From Phycisphaerae bacterium (GTDB taxonomy: Bacteria; Planctomycetota; Phycisphaerae; SM23-33): a stretch of 48,248 nucleotides of DNA. The stretch spans positions 1-48,248 of the forward strand of contig DRGC01000025.1 in the NCBI GenBank assembly GCA_011050235.1, in the 5' to 3' direction. The translations under genes and the position numbers were made by a program. Positions 8,791 to 17,531 of the stretch are shown here, piece by piece; position 1 is the stretch's first letter; each line of letters begins with the position of its first letter. The notes under the pieces were generated by a model. That model ran no database searches. It was not told the origin of the DNA and was given only the letters and a program-made list of their open reading frames with translations.

Positions 8791-10010
8791 ACAACAGCCC
8801 GGCGCGGGAACCAGTGTTGGGTTTTCAGGCACACTTTTACCAGCAGCAGCATCAGGGGCACTTCGATCAGGACGCCGACGACGGTCGCCAGGGCGGCGCC
8901 GCTGGATAGGCCGAACAGCATGACGGCTGTGGCGATGGCGACCTCGAAGTGGTTGGATGCTCCGATCATGGCCGAGGGGGCTGCATCGCGGTAGTCGAGC
9001 TTCATCGCCCTCGCCAGGCCGTACGTCAGCCAGAAGATCAGCATCGTCTGCACTGCCAGCGGGATGGCGATCCAGAGGATCGTCAGGGGATTGCTCAGGA
9101 TATCGCCCCCCTTGAACGAGAACAGCAGGACCAGCGTCGTCAGCAGAGCGACGATCGTGATCGGCGTGAGCGCGTGCAGGAACTTCTGGCGGAACCACCG
9201 CTCGCCCTTCGCTCGGATGATCAGCCGCCGCGACGCGTAGCCGGCCGCCAGCGGCAGGGCGACGTAGATCGCAATCGAAAGCCCCAGCGCCTGCCACGGC
9301 ACGGGCAGGCGGCCGACGCCCAACAGGAACCCGCCCAGCAGGCCATACAGCAACAGCATGGCCAGGGAGTTGATGGCCACCATCACCAGCGTGTGGCCGT
9401 CGTTGCCTTTGGCCAGGTACCCCCACACCAGCACCATGGCCGTGCAGGGCGCGATCCCCAGCAGGATGCAGCCGGCAAGGTAGCTCCGCCACAGCGGCAC
9501 CTGGAGCGCCTTGACGCCCTCGTGCATTACGACCGTGCCGGCCCCGTGCGTTGAGCCGACGGGCAGGTCCAGGCCGAGCGGCATCTTCACGAAGTCGACT
9601 TCCTCCGGCCCGATAAGTCCGTGGAAAAGAACCCCCAGAAACAGCACTGCGATGGCGTACATCGTGAAGGGCTTGATGCACCAGTTGACAACCAGCGTCA
9701 GCCCCACGGGCTTGATGCTCTTGCCGGCCCGGACGACCTCGGCGAAGTCGATCTTCACCATGATCGGATACATCATAAAGAACAGGCAGATCGCGATGGG
9801 GATCGACACCACCGGCGCGCCGTGGACGTAGATGGCCATGCCGTCGAGGGCCTTGGCTGCGCCCGGGGCCACCTTGCCCAGGATAATCCCCCCGACAATG
9901 CACAGCACGATCCAGAGCGTCAGGTACTTTTCGAAAACGCTCAGCCCTTTGGGCTGCGGGGTGAGACACGCTTCAGTCGCCATGTTGGGCGCTCTGTTAT
10001 CTGCTGGCAT
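8787..10010 (-). CDS. acr3: ACR3-type arsenite efflux permease
   Basis: This membrane protein of about 407 residues has roughly ten hydrophobic segments and matches the ACR3 (bile/arsenite/riboflavin transporter) family. It shows YPIMVKIDF, the VNWCIKPF segment, the conserved Cys in [20 protein letters not shown] that ACR3 proteins need for arsenite transport, and [11 protein letters not shown] near the end. It exports As(III) across the inner membrane using the proton motive force. Two starts are possible, 10010 and 9983; I chose the first, although neither has a strong ribosome binding site. It lies 32 bases after arsR in the same operon, so it should be induced by arsenite. Confidence 0.93.
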   Translation of the reverse strand: MPADNRAPNMATEACLTPQPKGLSVFEKYLTLWIVLCIVGGIILGKVAPGAAKALDGMAIYVHGAPVVSIPIAICLFFMMYPIMVKIDFAEVVRAGKSIKPVGLTLVVNWCIKPFTMYAIAVLFLGVLFHGLIGPEEVDFVKMPLGLDLPVGSTHGAGTVVMHEGVKALQVPLWRSYLAGCILLGIAPCTAMVLVWGYLAKGNDGHTLVMVAINSLAMLLLYGLLGGFLLGVGRLPVPWQALGLSIAIYVALPLAAGYASRRLIIRAKGERWFRQKFLHALTPITIVALLTTLVLLFSFKGGDILSNPLTILWIAIPLAVQTMLIFWLTYGLARAMKLDYRDAAPSAMIGASNHFEVAIATAVMLFGLSSGAALATVVGVLIEVPLMLLLVKVCLKTQHWFPRRAVV

Positions 10011-10042
10011 CGGTGTTGTCCGGGCCCGATCGGCCGAGTCGT

Positions 10043-10405
10043 TCACGATCGGCCGTACCTGGCGCACAGCTCTTCCTTGTCGGCCTTCCTGACGGCTTTG
10101 GCGGCCTTGGCGTCGATGCGGACCTGCTTGTCCTTGGCCAATGATTCCCGGGCCCATCGGATCGCGCCCCCCGCGAGCGGGCCGGCGGCGTCGGGCAGGC
10201 GGTAGTAAACCCACCGGCCTTGCTTGCGCGTTTCGACCAGCCGAGCCTGGTGCAGGATCGCCATGTGTTTGGAGACCGTCGAGGGGGCCAGAGCAAGCAG
10301 CTCGATGATCTGGCAGACGCACAACTCCCCGGCCGACAGAAACAGAACAATGCGAACGCGGCTCTCATCCGACAACGCCTTGGTGATCGACAGGTACTCC
10401 CGCAT
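10043..10405 (-). CDS. arsR: ArsR-family arsenite-responsive repressor
   Basis: The 120-residue winged-helix protein has the arsenic-binding motif ELCVCQI, with the two Cys of the CxC pair at the start of the DNA-binding helix region, followed by [20 protein letters not shown] and the wing QGRWVYYRL. As(III) binding to the Cys residues releases it from DNA. It is the first gene of the arsR-acr3 operon. GGAGATAGCG precedes the ATG, and a perfect 9-bp inverted repeat just upstream is its likely operator. The C-terminal 40 residues are Lys/Ala-rich and longer than minimal ArsR proteins. Confidence 0.93.
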   Translation of the reverse strand: MREYLSITKALSDESRVRIVLFLSAGELCVCQIIELLALAPSTVSKHMAILHQARLVETRKQGRWVYYRLPDAAGPLAGGAIRWARESLAKDKQVRIDAKAAKAVRKADKEELCARYGRS

Positions 10406-10415
10406 CGCTATCTCC

Positions 10416-10441
10416 TATACTTCGCCATGTATCGAAGTATA
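10416..10441 (-). promoter_or_regulatory. ArsR operator
   Basis: TATACTTCG (10416-10424) and CGAAGTATA (10433-10441) form a perfect 9-bp inverted repeat with an 8-base spacer, centred about 23 bases before the arsR ATG. One half overlaps the -10 box of the promoter at 10436-10465, so a bound dimer would block RNA polymerase. The palindrome is seen; ArsR binding is inferred. Confidence 0.8.
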
Positions 10442-10465
10442 CCCAAGCCGCCAACACCGTGTCAA
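10436..10465 (-). promoter_or_regulatory. Sigma-70 promoter of arsR-acr3
   Basis: On the minus strand TTGACA (10465-10460) and TATACT (10441-10436) are 18 bases apart. Transcription would start near 10429, about 24 bases before the arsR start codon. Confidence 0.78.
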
Positions 10466-10500
10466 AGGCGAAACGACGGAGCAGGGGAGAAGAAGCAACC

Positions 10501-10685
10501 GGAGCAGGATTACAGGATTGGTGGGATTGGGAGCCGGGGAGGAGAAACAGCAGGAGCAGGATTAGGGGATTGATGGGATTGGGAGATTGTTCTTGTTGCA
10601 ACTCCTCGAAGCCTCGTTCTGAGAGGGCCCGGAAAGAAAGGAAAACAACAATCCCCTCAATCCCACCAATCCTCTAATCCCGCTC
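10501..10685. repeat. Cluster of dispersed GGATT-type repeats: two direct copies and one inverted copy
   Basis: Direct copies lie at 10501-10532 and 10552-10585 (both GGAGCAGGATTA, then GGATTG, TGGGATTGGGAG). An inverted copy lies at 10648-10685, whose complement starts GAGAGCGGGATTAGAGGATT. Each copy is three to four GGATT words 8-11 bases apart. Direct and inverted copies can pair into a long imperfect hairpin. Relatives occur at 19111 and 22669. No coding sequence is present. A TACAAT at 10771-10776 may be the -10 box of the following kinase gene. Confidence 0.65.
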
Positions 10686-10818
10686 TCGTCGCTTCTTCTT
10701 GCATCCCCCCTGACGTGGGCTGTGGGTTGGCCCTGGTTGGTCGGCGGTGGAATGTGGGGCGGTGCGGTGCTACAATCCGCTGCAAGCGTAATGCCTCATC
10801 CTTTCAGGAGTCCGCAGT

Positions 10819-13047
10819 ATGGCCAATCAGGCGGGCGCGACAGATCGACCGAGCGTCACCCACGTTGGGCAGCATTTTCCGAAGGTGGTCTTCTCGCAAA
10901 GCCGTCTTTGGCTGCTCGTGATTATCGCGGGGCTGCTGCTGGCGGGGTTGAGTATCTGGACGCATATGTCCGCCAGCGGCTCGCTGCGCAAGAGCTTGGC
11001 CGGGTATCTGCAGGCGATCCTGAAGGCCGACGTGGCGGCCCTGCGCAGTTGGCTGGACAACGAAAAGGCGGACGTGCGCGCCTGGGCGGCCCGAGACCAG
11101 GTTCGCCAGAACGTTCAGACACTCATTCGGATTGCTTCCGGCTCGCCGACCCCCGCCAAGCCGCTGCAGAGCTCGTCGGCGTTGGCGGCGCTTCGCAAGG
11201 ATCTCAAATCCATTGAACTGAACAAGGACATCCGGGGCTTTGTCGTCATTGCGCTCGACGGGACCGTGGTGGCCGCCGATCGCGACCGGATCATCGGCCT
11301 GCAACTGTCGCCCGACGATCTGGCGAATCTGGACAGTGTCTTCGGCGGCGATTCGCAGATCACCCCCCCGTTTCGCAGGAGCGTGCTGGTCAGCGCCTAC
11401 GGGCCCTGGCCTCTCGAGCCGATGATGGCTGCGGCAGCGCCGATCATCGTGGGGCCGAAGCCGCGGTCCCTGATCGATTCGCTCCTGGGCCCCGAGGAGG
11501 GGGACCGAATTGTCGCCACGTTGGTGTTTCTGCTGGACCCCAAGAAGGACTTCACCCGAATTCTGTCGATCGCCCATATGGGCCAGACCGGCCACACCTA
11601 TGCGTTCAACCGCGACGGGATGATGCTGTCGGACAGCCGGTTCAACGAGGACCTGAAGCGCATAGGCCTGATCGCCGATCGACCCGATGCGACGTCGATC
11701 CTGACCGTCCACGTGCGCGATCCCGGCATGGACATCACCGGCGGCGACCGGCCGAAGGAGCCCCTGTCGGCGCGCCCGCTGACGCAGATGGCGGCATCGG
11801 CGATTGCGGGTGAGTCGGGCGTGAACGTGGCTGGGTATCGAGACTATCGCGGCCTGGAGGTCATGGGGGCGTGGGAATGGCTGGAGGAGTACGACTTCGG
11901 CGTGGCGACGGAAGTCAACCAAAGCGAGGTCAGCCGCGCGCTGCGTCCGATTTGGCTGACATTCGCGCTACTGGTGGCGTTCCTGGCGGCCGCCGGGATA
12001 CTGCTGGTGGCCAAGACGTGGATGAACGTTCGTCTGCGGCACCGCATCGACCAGGTCCGCCAACTGGGCCAATACACGCTGATTGAAAAGATCGGCCAAG
12101 GCGGCATGGGCGAGGTGTACCGGGCCCAGCACACGATGCTTCGCCGCCCGACCGCGCTGAAACTGCTCCGCGGGCCGAGCGTCACGCCCGAGACGGTCGT
12201 CCGCTTCGAGCGAGAAGTGCAGCAGACCTGCCAGTTGACCCACCCCAACACGATCGAAATCTACGACTACGGGCGAACGCCGGACGGTATCTTCTATTAC
12301 GTGATGGAATACCTCGACGGCCTGACGGTGGGCCATCTGGTCGCGATGGACGGGCCCATGCCGCCCGGGCGGGTGGTGGCCGTGCTCAGGCAGGTCTGCG
12401 GGTCGCTGCAGGAGGCCCACCAGATCGGCCTGATCCACCGCGATATCAAGTCGCAGAACATCATGCTCTGCGAGCGCGGCGGCAACTACGACGTGGTGAA
12501 GGTGCTCGATTTCGGCCTGGCCAAGGATGTCGCCGCGCCGGATACCTTCAAGGCGGCCGGGCCCGACGAACTGGCCGGGACGCCGAAATACATCGCGCCC
12601 GAACGGCTGCGCGACTCCCGTATCGCCGACGCGAGGACGGACCTGTTTTCGGTGGGGGCGGTGGCATTCCTGATGGTGACCGGGCGCGAGGCGTTTCTGG
12701 GCTCGAGCGTGCAAGAGGTCTGTGAGCAGGTGCTGCACGCCCCGATCGCCCGCCCCAGCGAGTGTATCGATCGGCGCATTCCGGCGGGGCTGGACGAGGT
12801 GATCTTCAACTGCCTCAGCCGCGACCCCAACGACCGTCCCGCCAGCGCCGCCGAGGTGATAGATCTGCTCGATGCGATCGAGGGTCTGGACGAGTGGGGG
12901 CCCGACCAGGCCCGCCAGTGGTGGCAGAATAACACCCACAAGATTCGCTCGGTCCGCGCGCGGCGGTCGGCATCGTGGCAGGCGGGGACAGGCGGGGCGA
13001 CCGACCCGACGCCGCCGTTGACGGGCTCGTCGCTGGGCGGCGCGTAG
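10819..13047 (+). CDS. Membrane Ser/Thr protein kinase with extracytoplasmic Cache sensor
   Basis: The 742-residue protein is built like a receptor kinase. TM1 is at 29-47 and a double-Cache-like sensor at about 50-370 (GFVVIALDGTVVAADR, then GQTGHTYAFNRDGMMLSDSR). TM2 is at 378-398. A Hanks-type kinase domain spans 418-690, with the glycine loop GQGGMGEV (426-433), K448, the HRDIKSQN catalytic loop (540-547), DFG (564-566) and APE (593-595). All catalytic residues are present, so it should be active on cytoplasmic targets. Bacterial kinases of this family usually sense through PASTA domains; the Cache sensor is less usual. AGGAG precedes the ATG. The MinD-like and patatin genes downstream are collinear and are possible targets. 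Confidence 0.93.
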   Translation: MANQAGATDRPSVTHVGQHFPKVVFSQSRLWLLVIIAGLLLAGLSIWTHMSASGSLRKSLAGYLQAILKADVAALRSWLDNEKADVRAWAARDQVRQNVQTLIRIASGSPTPAKPLQSSSALAALRKDLKSIELNKDIRGFVVIALDGTVVAADRDRIIGLQLSPDDLANLDSVFGGDSQITPPFRRSVLVSAYGPWPLEPMMAAAAPIIVGPKPRSLIDSLLGPEEGDRIVATLVFLLDPKKDFTRILSIAHMGQTGHTYAFNRDGMMLSDSRFNEDLKRIGLIADRPDATSILTVHVRDPGMDITGGDRPKEPLSARPLTQMAASAIAGESGVNVAGYRDYRGLEVMGAWEWLEEYDFGVATEVNQSEVSRALRPIWLTFALLVAFLAAAGILLVAKTWMNVRLRHRIDQVRQLGQYTLIEKIGQGGMGEVYRAQHTMLRRPTALKLLRGPSVTPETVVRFEREVQQTCQLTHPNTIEIYDYGRTPDGIFYYVMEYLDGLTVGHLVAMDGPMPPGRVVAVLRQVCGSLQEAHQIGLIHRDIKSQNIMLCERGGNYDVVKVLDFGLAKDVAAPDTFKAAGPDELAGTPKYIAPERLRDSRIADARTDLFSVGAVAFLMVTGREAFLGSSVQEVCEQVLHAPIARPSECIDRRIPAGLDEVIFNCLSRDPNDRPASAAEVIDLLDAIEGLDEWGPDQARQWWQNNTHKIRSVRARRSASWQAGTGGATDPTPPLTGSSLGGA

Positions 13048-13190
13048 CGGCGGGGCCGCCCGGCCGGCCGAACGGCCGCGGCGCGGGAAAACGCTTGTTT
13101 GTCGGGCCCGTCGCGCCTAGGCTTAAGCGTTCCAATGGAGCTACCTGTCGGATCGGTGGGGGCCGATGCCGCATCGTGTGAGTGAGACCT

Positions 13191-13955
13191 ATGGGTGAAC
13201 GCCGAATCATTTCCGTGCATTCCTATCGAGGCGGCACGGGCAAGTCGAACATAACGGCCAATCTCGCCGTCCTTGCAGCCGAAATGGGCAAGCGGGTGGC
13301 CGTTCTGGATACCGACCTCCAGTCGCCGGGCATCCACGTGCTGTTCGGGTTCGACCAGGATCAGATCAGCCTGACGCTGGTGGACTTTCTGTGGGGCAAA
13401 TGTGAGATCCAGGACACCGTCTACGACGTGACCGATCGCGTCTGCCCGGAGGCGTCGGGTCGGTGCTGGCTCGTGCCGGCCTCGCTGACGACGCAGGCGA
13501 TCTCGCGGATTCTCGACGAGGGCTACGAGGCCAGCCGCCTGAACTCGCACTTCGACGAGCTGATGGACGAGTTGGACCTGGACTGCCTGCTGATCGACAC
13601 GCACCCGGGCCTCAACCGCGAGACCATGCTGACGTCGGCGATTTCCGACATCCTGATCCTGCTGATCCGCCCCGACCAGCAGGACTACTACGGCACGGCC
13701 GTTCTGGCCGAGATCGCCAACAAGCTGGAGATCCCCGCGATCTATCTGGTCGCCAACAAGATTTTCTCCCACGTCAACGAAACGCAGCTGCGCGAGCGGC
13801 TGGAAGAAGCGTTCGGGTACAGTGTGATCGGCATGATCCCTCTGTGCGAGGAGATGGCCCGCCTGGGCAGCCGGGGTCTGTTTATCCGCGAGCATCCCGA
13901 GCACGAGATCACGCACGAACTTCGCCAGATCGCCGAACGGATACTGGCGACCTGA
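13191..13955 (+). CDS. MinD/ParA-family P-loop ATPase
   Basis: The protein has 254 residues, and the N-terminal strand leads to a deviant Walker A, SYRGGTGKSN (K18 is the phosphate-binding Lys). The signature Lys of KGGxGK is Arg13 here. Walker B-type strands follow as VAVLDTDLQSPG and DCLLIDTHPGLN, then LLIRPDQQDYYGTAVL. It resembles the septum-site/partition ATPases (MinD, CpaE-like), which bind membranes or DNA as ATP dimers to place cargo. The ATG at 13191 is preferred over an upstream GTG at 13182. It lies 143 bases after the kinase and 37 before the patatin gene. A role in placing or activating the patatin is conceivable but unproven. It is not a chromosome ParA, since no parB or parS is nearby. 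Confidence 0.87.
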   Translation: MGERRIISVHSYRGGTGKSNITANLAVLAAEMGKRVAVLDTDLQSPGIHVLFGFDQDQISLTLVDFLWGKCEIQDTVYDVTDRVCPEASGRCWLVPASLTTQAISRILDEGYEASRLNSHFDELMDELDLDCLLIDTHPGLNRETMLTSAISDILILLIRPDQQDYYGTAVLAEIANKLEIPAIYLVANKIFSHVNETQLRERLEEAFGYSVIGMIPLCEEMARLGSRGLFIREHPEHEITHELRQIAERILAT

Positions 13956-13992
13956 CGGGCGCCGCCGCCTGCGCCGGCCGGAGCAACCTGAC

Positions 13993-15015
13993 ATGGTTTC
14001 AGACCAACGGACGGCCCACGAGCTGGCGGCCATGGAAGACCTCGAGCAGCAGATCCTCGACGAGGAGCAGGCCATCCTCGCGCCGTGCGAGCACGGGCAG
14101 TTTCGCGTCTTTCGCCGCATCGCGTCCAATCCGGATAATCATCTGGCCATCAGCTTCTCCGGCGGCGGCGTGCCGGGCCTGGTGGGCAACTGCGCGCTGC
14201 TGGGGATCCTCGAAGAGCTGGACCTCATCGGCCATGTCAAGGAGACGTGGGGCACCTCGGCCGGCAGCATCGTCGCAGCCGCCCTGGCCACCGAGGTCGG
14301 AAGGGAGGAGGTCTATCGGCTGATCGAGCGCGTCGGTAAGGCGGGCCCGGTCGACGTGCCGAAGTGGGATTTGATCAAGGGGGTGCTGGGCTTCATCTTT
14401 CGCCGCCGGATACCGGAGGGCTTTGTCCGCGGCAGGGGGTTTCACGACACGATCTCCGACGGCATGAAGGTCAGGACGTTCGAGGAGGCCACCATCCCGC
14501 TCCGCATCATCACGTGCACCGACGATGGCAACGCACAGAAAGTCATCCACCGCAAGGGCGAGATCCTCCCGGCCATCATGGCCTCGATGTGCCTGCCCGG
14601 CATCATGTATCCGGTCAAGGACTGGAAGGGCAAGCCCTTCGGCTACTTCGACGGCGGCGTCGTGGAGAACACCCCGCTGGTATCGGTCATCGACGACCAT
14701 CTCCGCGAAGGCCGCTCCACGCAACTGGTGGTTGTCTGCACACGGTTTTCCAGCGCGGCCAAGATCAAGAAGCCCCAGGGCTTCATGGCGAGGTTCCTCA
14801 ACGTGTTGTATCACTTCCAGGATATGGCCTGGCGCTACCAGAAACAGACCGCCGACCAGGCAGCCAACTGTAAGTACCTGATCGTCAACCCCCACGTCGA
14901 GGTCGGAAAGATGCTGGAGTTCGAGCACATCCACTTTGACTATCTGCTCAGCCGAAAGATGTTCAAGCAGCAACTATCCAACGCCGGCGTCGCCGGCCGA
15001 TTCGGCGCGGGGTGA
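13993..15015 (+). CDS. Patatin-like phospholipase
   Basis: The 340-residue protein has the patatin hallmarks: oxyanion glycine loop SFSGGGVPG (54-62), nucleophile elbow GTSAG (87-91, S89) and catalytic Asp in DGGVVENTP (D220). Patatins are Ser-Asp dyad lipid acyl hydrolases. No signal peptide is seen, so it acts in the cytoplasm or at the inner leaflet. The N-terminal 45 residues are charged and partly coiled-coil (MEDLEQQILDEEQAIL). GGAG lies nine bases before the ATG. It ends a kinase-ATPase-lipase gene set. A patatin whose activity is set by a kinase or ATPase could control membrane lipids; patatins also serve as effectors in anti-phage signalling, but no nucleotide cyclase is present here. 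Confidence 0.92.
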   Translation: MVSDQRTAHELAAMEDLEQQILDEEQAILAPCEHGQFRVFRRIASNPDNHLAISFSGGGVPGLVGNCALLGILEELDLIGHVKETWGTSAGSIVAAALATEVGREEVYRLIERVGKAGPVDVPKWDLIKGVLGFIFRRRIPEGFVRGRGFHDTISDGMKVRTFEEATIPLRIITCTDDGNAQKVIHRKGEILPAIMASMCLPGIMYPVKDWKGKPFGYFDGGVVENTPLVSVIDDHLREGRSTQLVVVCTRFSSAAKIKKPQGFMARFLNVLYHFQDMAWRYQKQTADQAANCKYLIVNPHVEVGKMLEFEHIHFDYLLSRKMFKQQLSNAGVAGRFGAG

Positions 15016-15047
15016 TGGGGCCGGACCTGTGGCGGGGGGGCTTGTGA

Positions 15048-16526
15048 CTATTCGGCGCGGGTGGCGAGTTCTTGGGTAGCGATGCGGGGGGAGTGGGCGC
15101 CGCAGGTTTCGGCGTCGGCCTCTCCGGGTGACGGGTCCCCGCCGGGGTAGAAGCCGAACTTCTGCATCAGGCGTAGTTTCGGCAGGACGTTGCCGGCCAG
15201 GTCGATGTGGAAGAAGCCCGGGAAGATGTCGGCGTTGTCTTGGATGAGGGCGAAGGTCTCGCGGTGGCGCTCGGGCAACTCCACCGAACCGTCGCGGTAG
15301 ATCTCCTGTCCGGTGAAGACGAACTCCGGCAGCAGGTAGGGGCAGAACTCCAAGTCTGCTGCGCCTTCCAGGTCGCGGTAGATTTCCGTCTGCGGCAGCA
15401 GGCTCAGCAGGCTGGGCAGGATCCGCGCGCCCATGGCTCGGAAGGAGACCATCTGAAACAACGTCTGGTGGAAGTCGTCCATTGTCTCGAACGGAAAGCC
15501 CCAAATGTAGAATACGTCGACTCGCGGGAAGATCGGAATCGCCTTGGGGACCACGTCCAGGACCTCGGCGGTGGTGAAGCCCTTCTTGACCTTCGCCAGC
15601 ATCCGGTCCGAGCCGCATTCCACGCCGAACCGCAGTTCCAGGCAGCCGCAGTCGGCCATCTGCTGCATCATGTCTTCATCGACCAGGTTCACGCGGCCGA
15701 ACGCTTTCCACTTGATGTCCAGGCCTGACCGTTGGAGCTCATCGCAGAAATCCACGACGTGCTCCCGCGACGAAACGAAGAACTCATCCTGGAACAGGAA
15801 CATCTCCACCCCGGCGGTGTCGTGGAGAAATCGCATTTCCTCGACGATGCTCTCGGGGCTGCGGGAGTAGCTTTCAAGGTTCCACACCGGGGCGACGGAG
15901 CAGAACGTGCATGGGTACGGGCAGCCGCGGCTGGTCATCATGCCATAGCCGGCGTATCGAGCCAGATCGACCCTCTCGAACGCGGGGAAGGCGATGTCGT
16001 CAAGAGATGCGATGCGAGTCCGGTCGCCGTTGTGGTGGATCTGGCCGTTGACTCGATAGGAGATGCCCTGGATCGAGGTGAGGTCGCCACCGTTTCGCAG
16101 GGCGGCCAGAAGCTCTGGGCCGGTGCGTTCCCCCTCCCCGCGGCAGATCACGTCCACGCACGGGAACCGCTGGAGAATCTTGTCCTCGACGCTCTTGGAC
16201 CCCACGCCGCCCAGGACCAGTGTCGCATCGGGGTATCGCTGGCGAAGGGCCTTCATCGCCTGCAGCGTGAACGGCAGCAGGTTGGCCATGCACGACAGGC
16301 CGATGACCGGGGCCGGGTCGGCGACGAACTCCAGGAAGACGGCCATGTCGAACGGGTCGTCCGATTCGCACATCTGATAGTCGCGGAAGTCGACCTCGAC
16401 GCCCGCATCGGCCAACGCCCGCGTCAGGTACAGGCACCCCAGCGGCACGTGGGCCTCGCGCTCGATCTCCTCCCCGAAACGAAGGAACAGCATGTTGAGA
16501 TTGATCAGTGTGATGTCGGCAGCCAT
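15048..16526 (-). CDS. B12-binding-domain radical SAM protein (BchE/class-B-like layout)
   Basis: The 492-residue protein has an N-terminal cobalamin-binding-like Rossmann domain (about 1-150, with VIGLSCMANLLPFTLQAMK and LVLGGVGS) and a radical SAM barrel from about 190, with the cluster motif CPYPCTFC (C202, C206, C209). The classic DxHxxG cobalamin-His motif is not evident, so cobalamin may bind base-off without that His. These enzymes carry out methylations, cyclisations or other C-H chemistry. GGAGA precedes the ATG. It begins 28 bases after the protein with repeated Gly-Ile motifs, and the shared promoter makes that protein the best candidate substrate. The C-terminal 60 residues carry extra Cys (TCGAH, FCPY) of unknown role. 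Confidence 0.9.
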   Translation of the reverse strand: MAADITLINLNMLFLRFGEEIEREAHVPLGCLYLTRALADAGVEVDFRDYQMCESDDPFDMAVFLEFVADPAPVIGLSCMANLLPFTLQAMKALRQRYPDATLVLGGVGSKSVEDKILQRFPCVDVICRGEGERTGPELLAALRNGGDLTSIQGISYRVNGQIHHNGDRTRIASLDDIAFPAFERVDLARYAGYGMMTSRGCPYPCTFCSVAPVWNLESYSRSPESIVEEMRFLHDTAGVEMFLFQDEFFVSSREHVVDFCDELQRSGLDIKWKAFGRVNLVDEDMMQQMADCGCLELRFGVECGSDRMLAKVKKGFTTAEVLDVVPKAIPIFPRVDVFYIWGFPFETMDDFHQTLFQMVSFRAMGARILPSLLSLLPQTEIYRDLEGAADLEFCPYLLPEFVFTGQEIYRDGSVELPERHRETFALIQDNADIFPGFFHIDLAGNVLPKLRLMQKFGFYPGGDPSPGEADAETCGAHSPRIATQELATRAE

Positions 16527-16554
16527 GAGGGTCTCCGTGTCGCCTGGGTATTGA

Positions 16555-17358
16555 TCACCACCGCATTCCTCGGGTGATCTGATCGACTCGGTCGCTGTCG
16601 TCATCAGGTTTGGCGTCGTCGGCGCTGTCGGCAGGTTGGCTTGCGGGCCGACTTGCGGGCTGACTTTCGGGTTGGGACGTAGGCCCTTTGTCGTCTTGTG
16701 CCGGCTGAGTTGCCGGCGGCAACGGATGATCCGGGGTAATGCCTCGGCTGAAGGATCGGATTGCTCCCGGTGGCGGTCCGGGCTGGGTCGCCGGCTCGGT
16801 TGCTGGGGTGTCTGGCCGGATGCCTTGCGGCGCCGGTGGCGCCGGCTGGGTGTTCGGTTCATCTACTATCATGATGCCGGCAATGAAGACGGGGGAGTCC
16901 CCGGCCGGTCGAGCGTCTGATTCGGCCGGACGACTGGCTGCGGCGGCCTTTTCTTTCGGATCGTCCTCGCGGATGCCTTGTGTGGCAATGTCGCGGTCGC
17001 AGCCCGCGACCGCTCCCAATGCAATGAGCATCGCGGCCGCCACCTTGCCCAGGAAGACGGCCTTGCTGCTTTCCGGGATGCGGGTCCGGTGTATGAAGGC
17101 CTCGAGCTGCTCGCGCGGGATGGCGGCCAGAAGCAGGGCTTCGTCGGCGTCGAGTTGCAGATCGATCTCCTTGGCAGCCCCGCCGCGTTTTTCAAGCAGC
17201 AGCACCTCAAATGCCGGATCGACCGACGCCTTCTTGACGAGCACTTCGATGCCCTGGGGGATCTGGCCGACGGACTTGCCGGGCCCCGGCGGCCGCCCGC
17301 CTACGATGGTTGTGCGCACGGCTTCCTTCTCTTGCGGCTGTGGCTTGTCGTTGGTCAT
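16555..17358 (-). CDS. Candidate peptide-precursor-like protein with Gly-Ile-x-Pro-Asp repeats, next to a radical SAM enzyme
   Basis: The N-terminal half, numbered from an ATG two codons upstream, holds TTIVGGRPPGPGKSVG (18-33), then VLVKKASVDPAFEVLLLEKR with LDADEALLLAAIPREQLEAF. That helical stretch resembles the Nif11/nitrile-hydratase-like leader peptides of modified peptides. A hydrophobic segment follows (103-121, ending in GAVAGC). The Pro/Thr/Gln-rich C-terminus repeats a Gly-Ile motif: QGIREDDP (129-136), AGIMIVDEP (162-170), QGIRPDTP (180-187), RGITPDHP (207-214) and a final RGMRW. I read this as leader plus repeated core, modified by the downstream radical SAM protein; that is inference. 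It could instead be a membrane-anchored structural protein. The second ATG (17358) has GGGAG eight bases upstream. Confidence 0.62.
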   Translation of the reverse strand: MTNDKPQPQEKEAVRTTIVGGRPPGPGKSVGQIPQGIEVLVKKASVDPAFEVLLLEKRGGAAKEIDLQLDADEALLLAAIPREQLEAFIHRTRIPESSKAVFLGKVAAAMLIALGAVAGCDRDIATQGIREDDPKEKAAAASRPAESDARPAGDSPVFIAGIMIVDEPNTQPAPPAPQGIRPDTPATEPATQPGPPPGAIRSFSRGITPDHPLPPATQPAQDDKGPTSQPESQPASRPASQPADSADDAKPDDDSDRVDQITRGMRW

Positions 17359-17443
17359 GGCCATATCTCCCTGGACTTAGACGCACACAAGTCGTCTGGT
17401 GTTCGACAAATCTCGCTGCCCCGCATCAATTCGCGCCAGTCTG

Positions 17444-17472
17444 AGTATACCGTGTCAACGGGCGTCTGTCAC
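17444..17472 (-). promoter_or_regulatory. Sigma-70 promoter of the repeat protein/radical SAM operon
   Basis: On the minus strand GTGACA (17472-17467) and TATACT (17449-17444) are 17 bases apart. The start site would be near 17437, giving a leader of about 80 bases. Confidence 0.62.
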
Positions 17473-17531
17473 TTGGACTTCCGCTTGTTGACGATGGGCC
17501 GGGTGGGGTAGGGTATCGGCAGGAGATTGTT

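Noticed and set aside
10786-11926. 372-residue minus-strand open frame at the kinase gene start
   Set aside because: It is antisense to the Cache sensor of the kinase; no ribosome binding site or domain.
12486-14129. 547-residue minus-strand open frame
   Set aside because: It runs antisense to the kinase, ATPase and patatin genes, which have intact motifs; its composition is Arg/Ser/Pro-rich shadow sequence.
13993-15015. Calling the patatin set a CBASS defence system
   Set aside because: No nucleotide cyclase or sensor of that kind is adjacent; only the effector family is shared.
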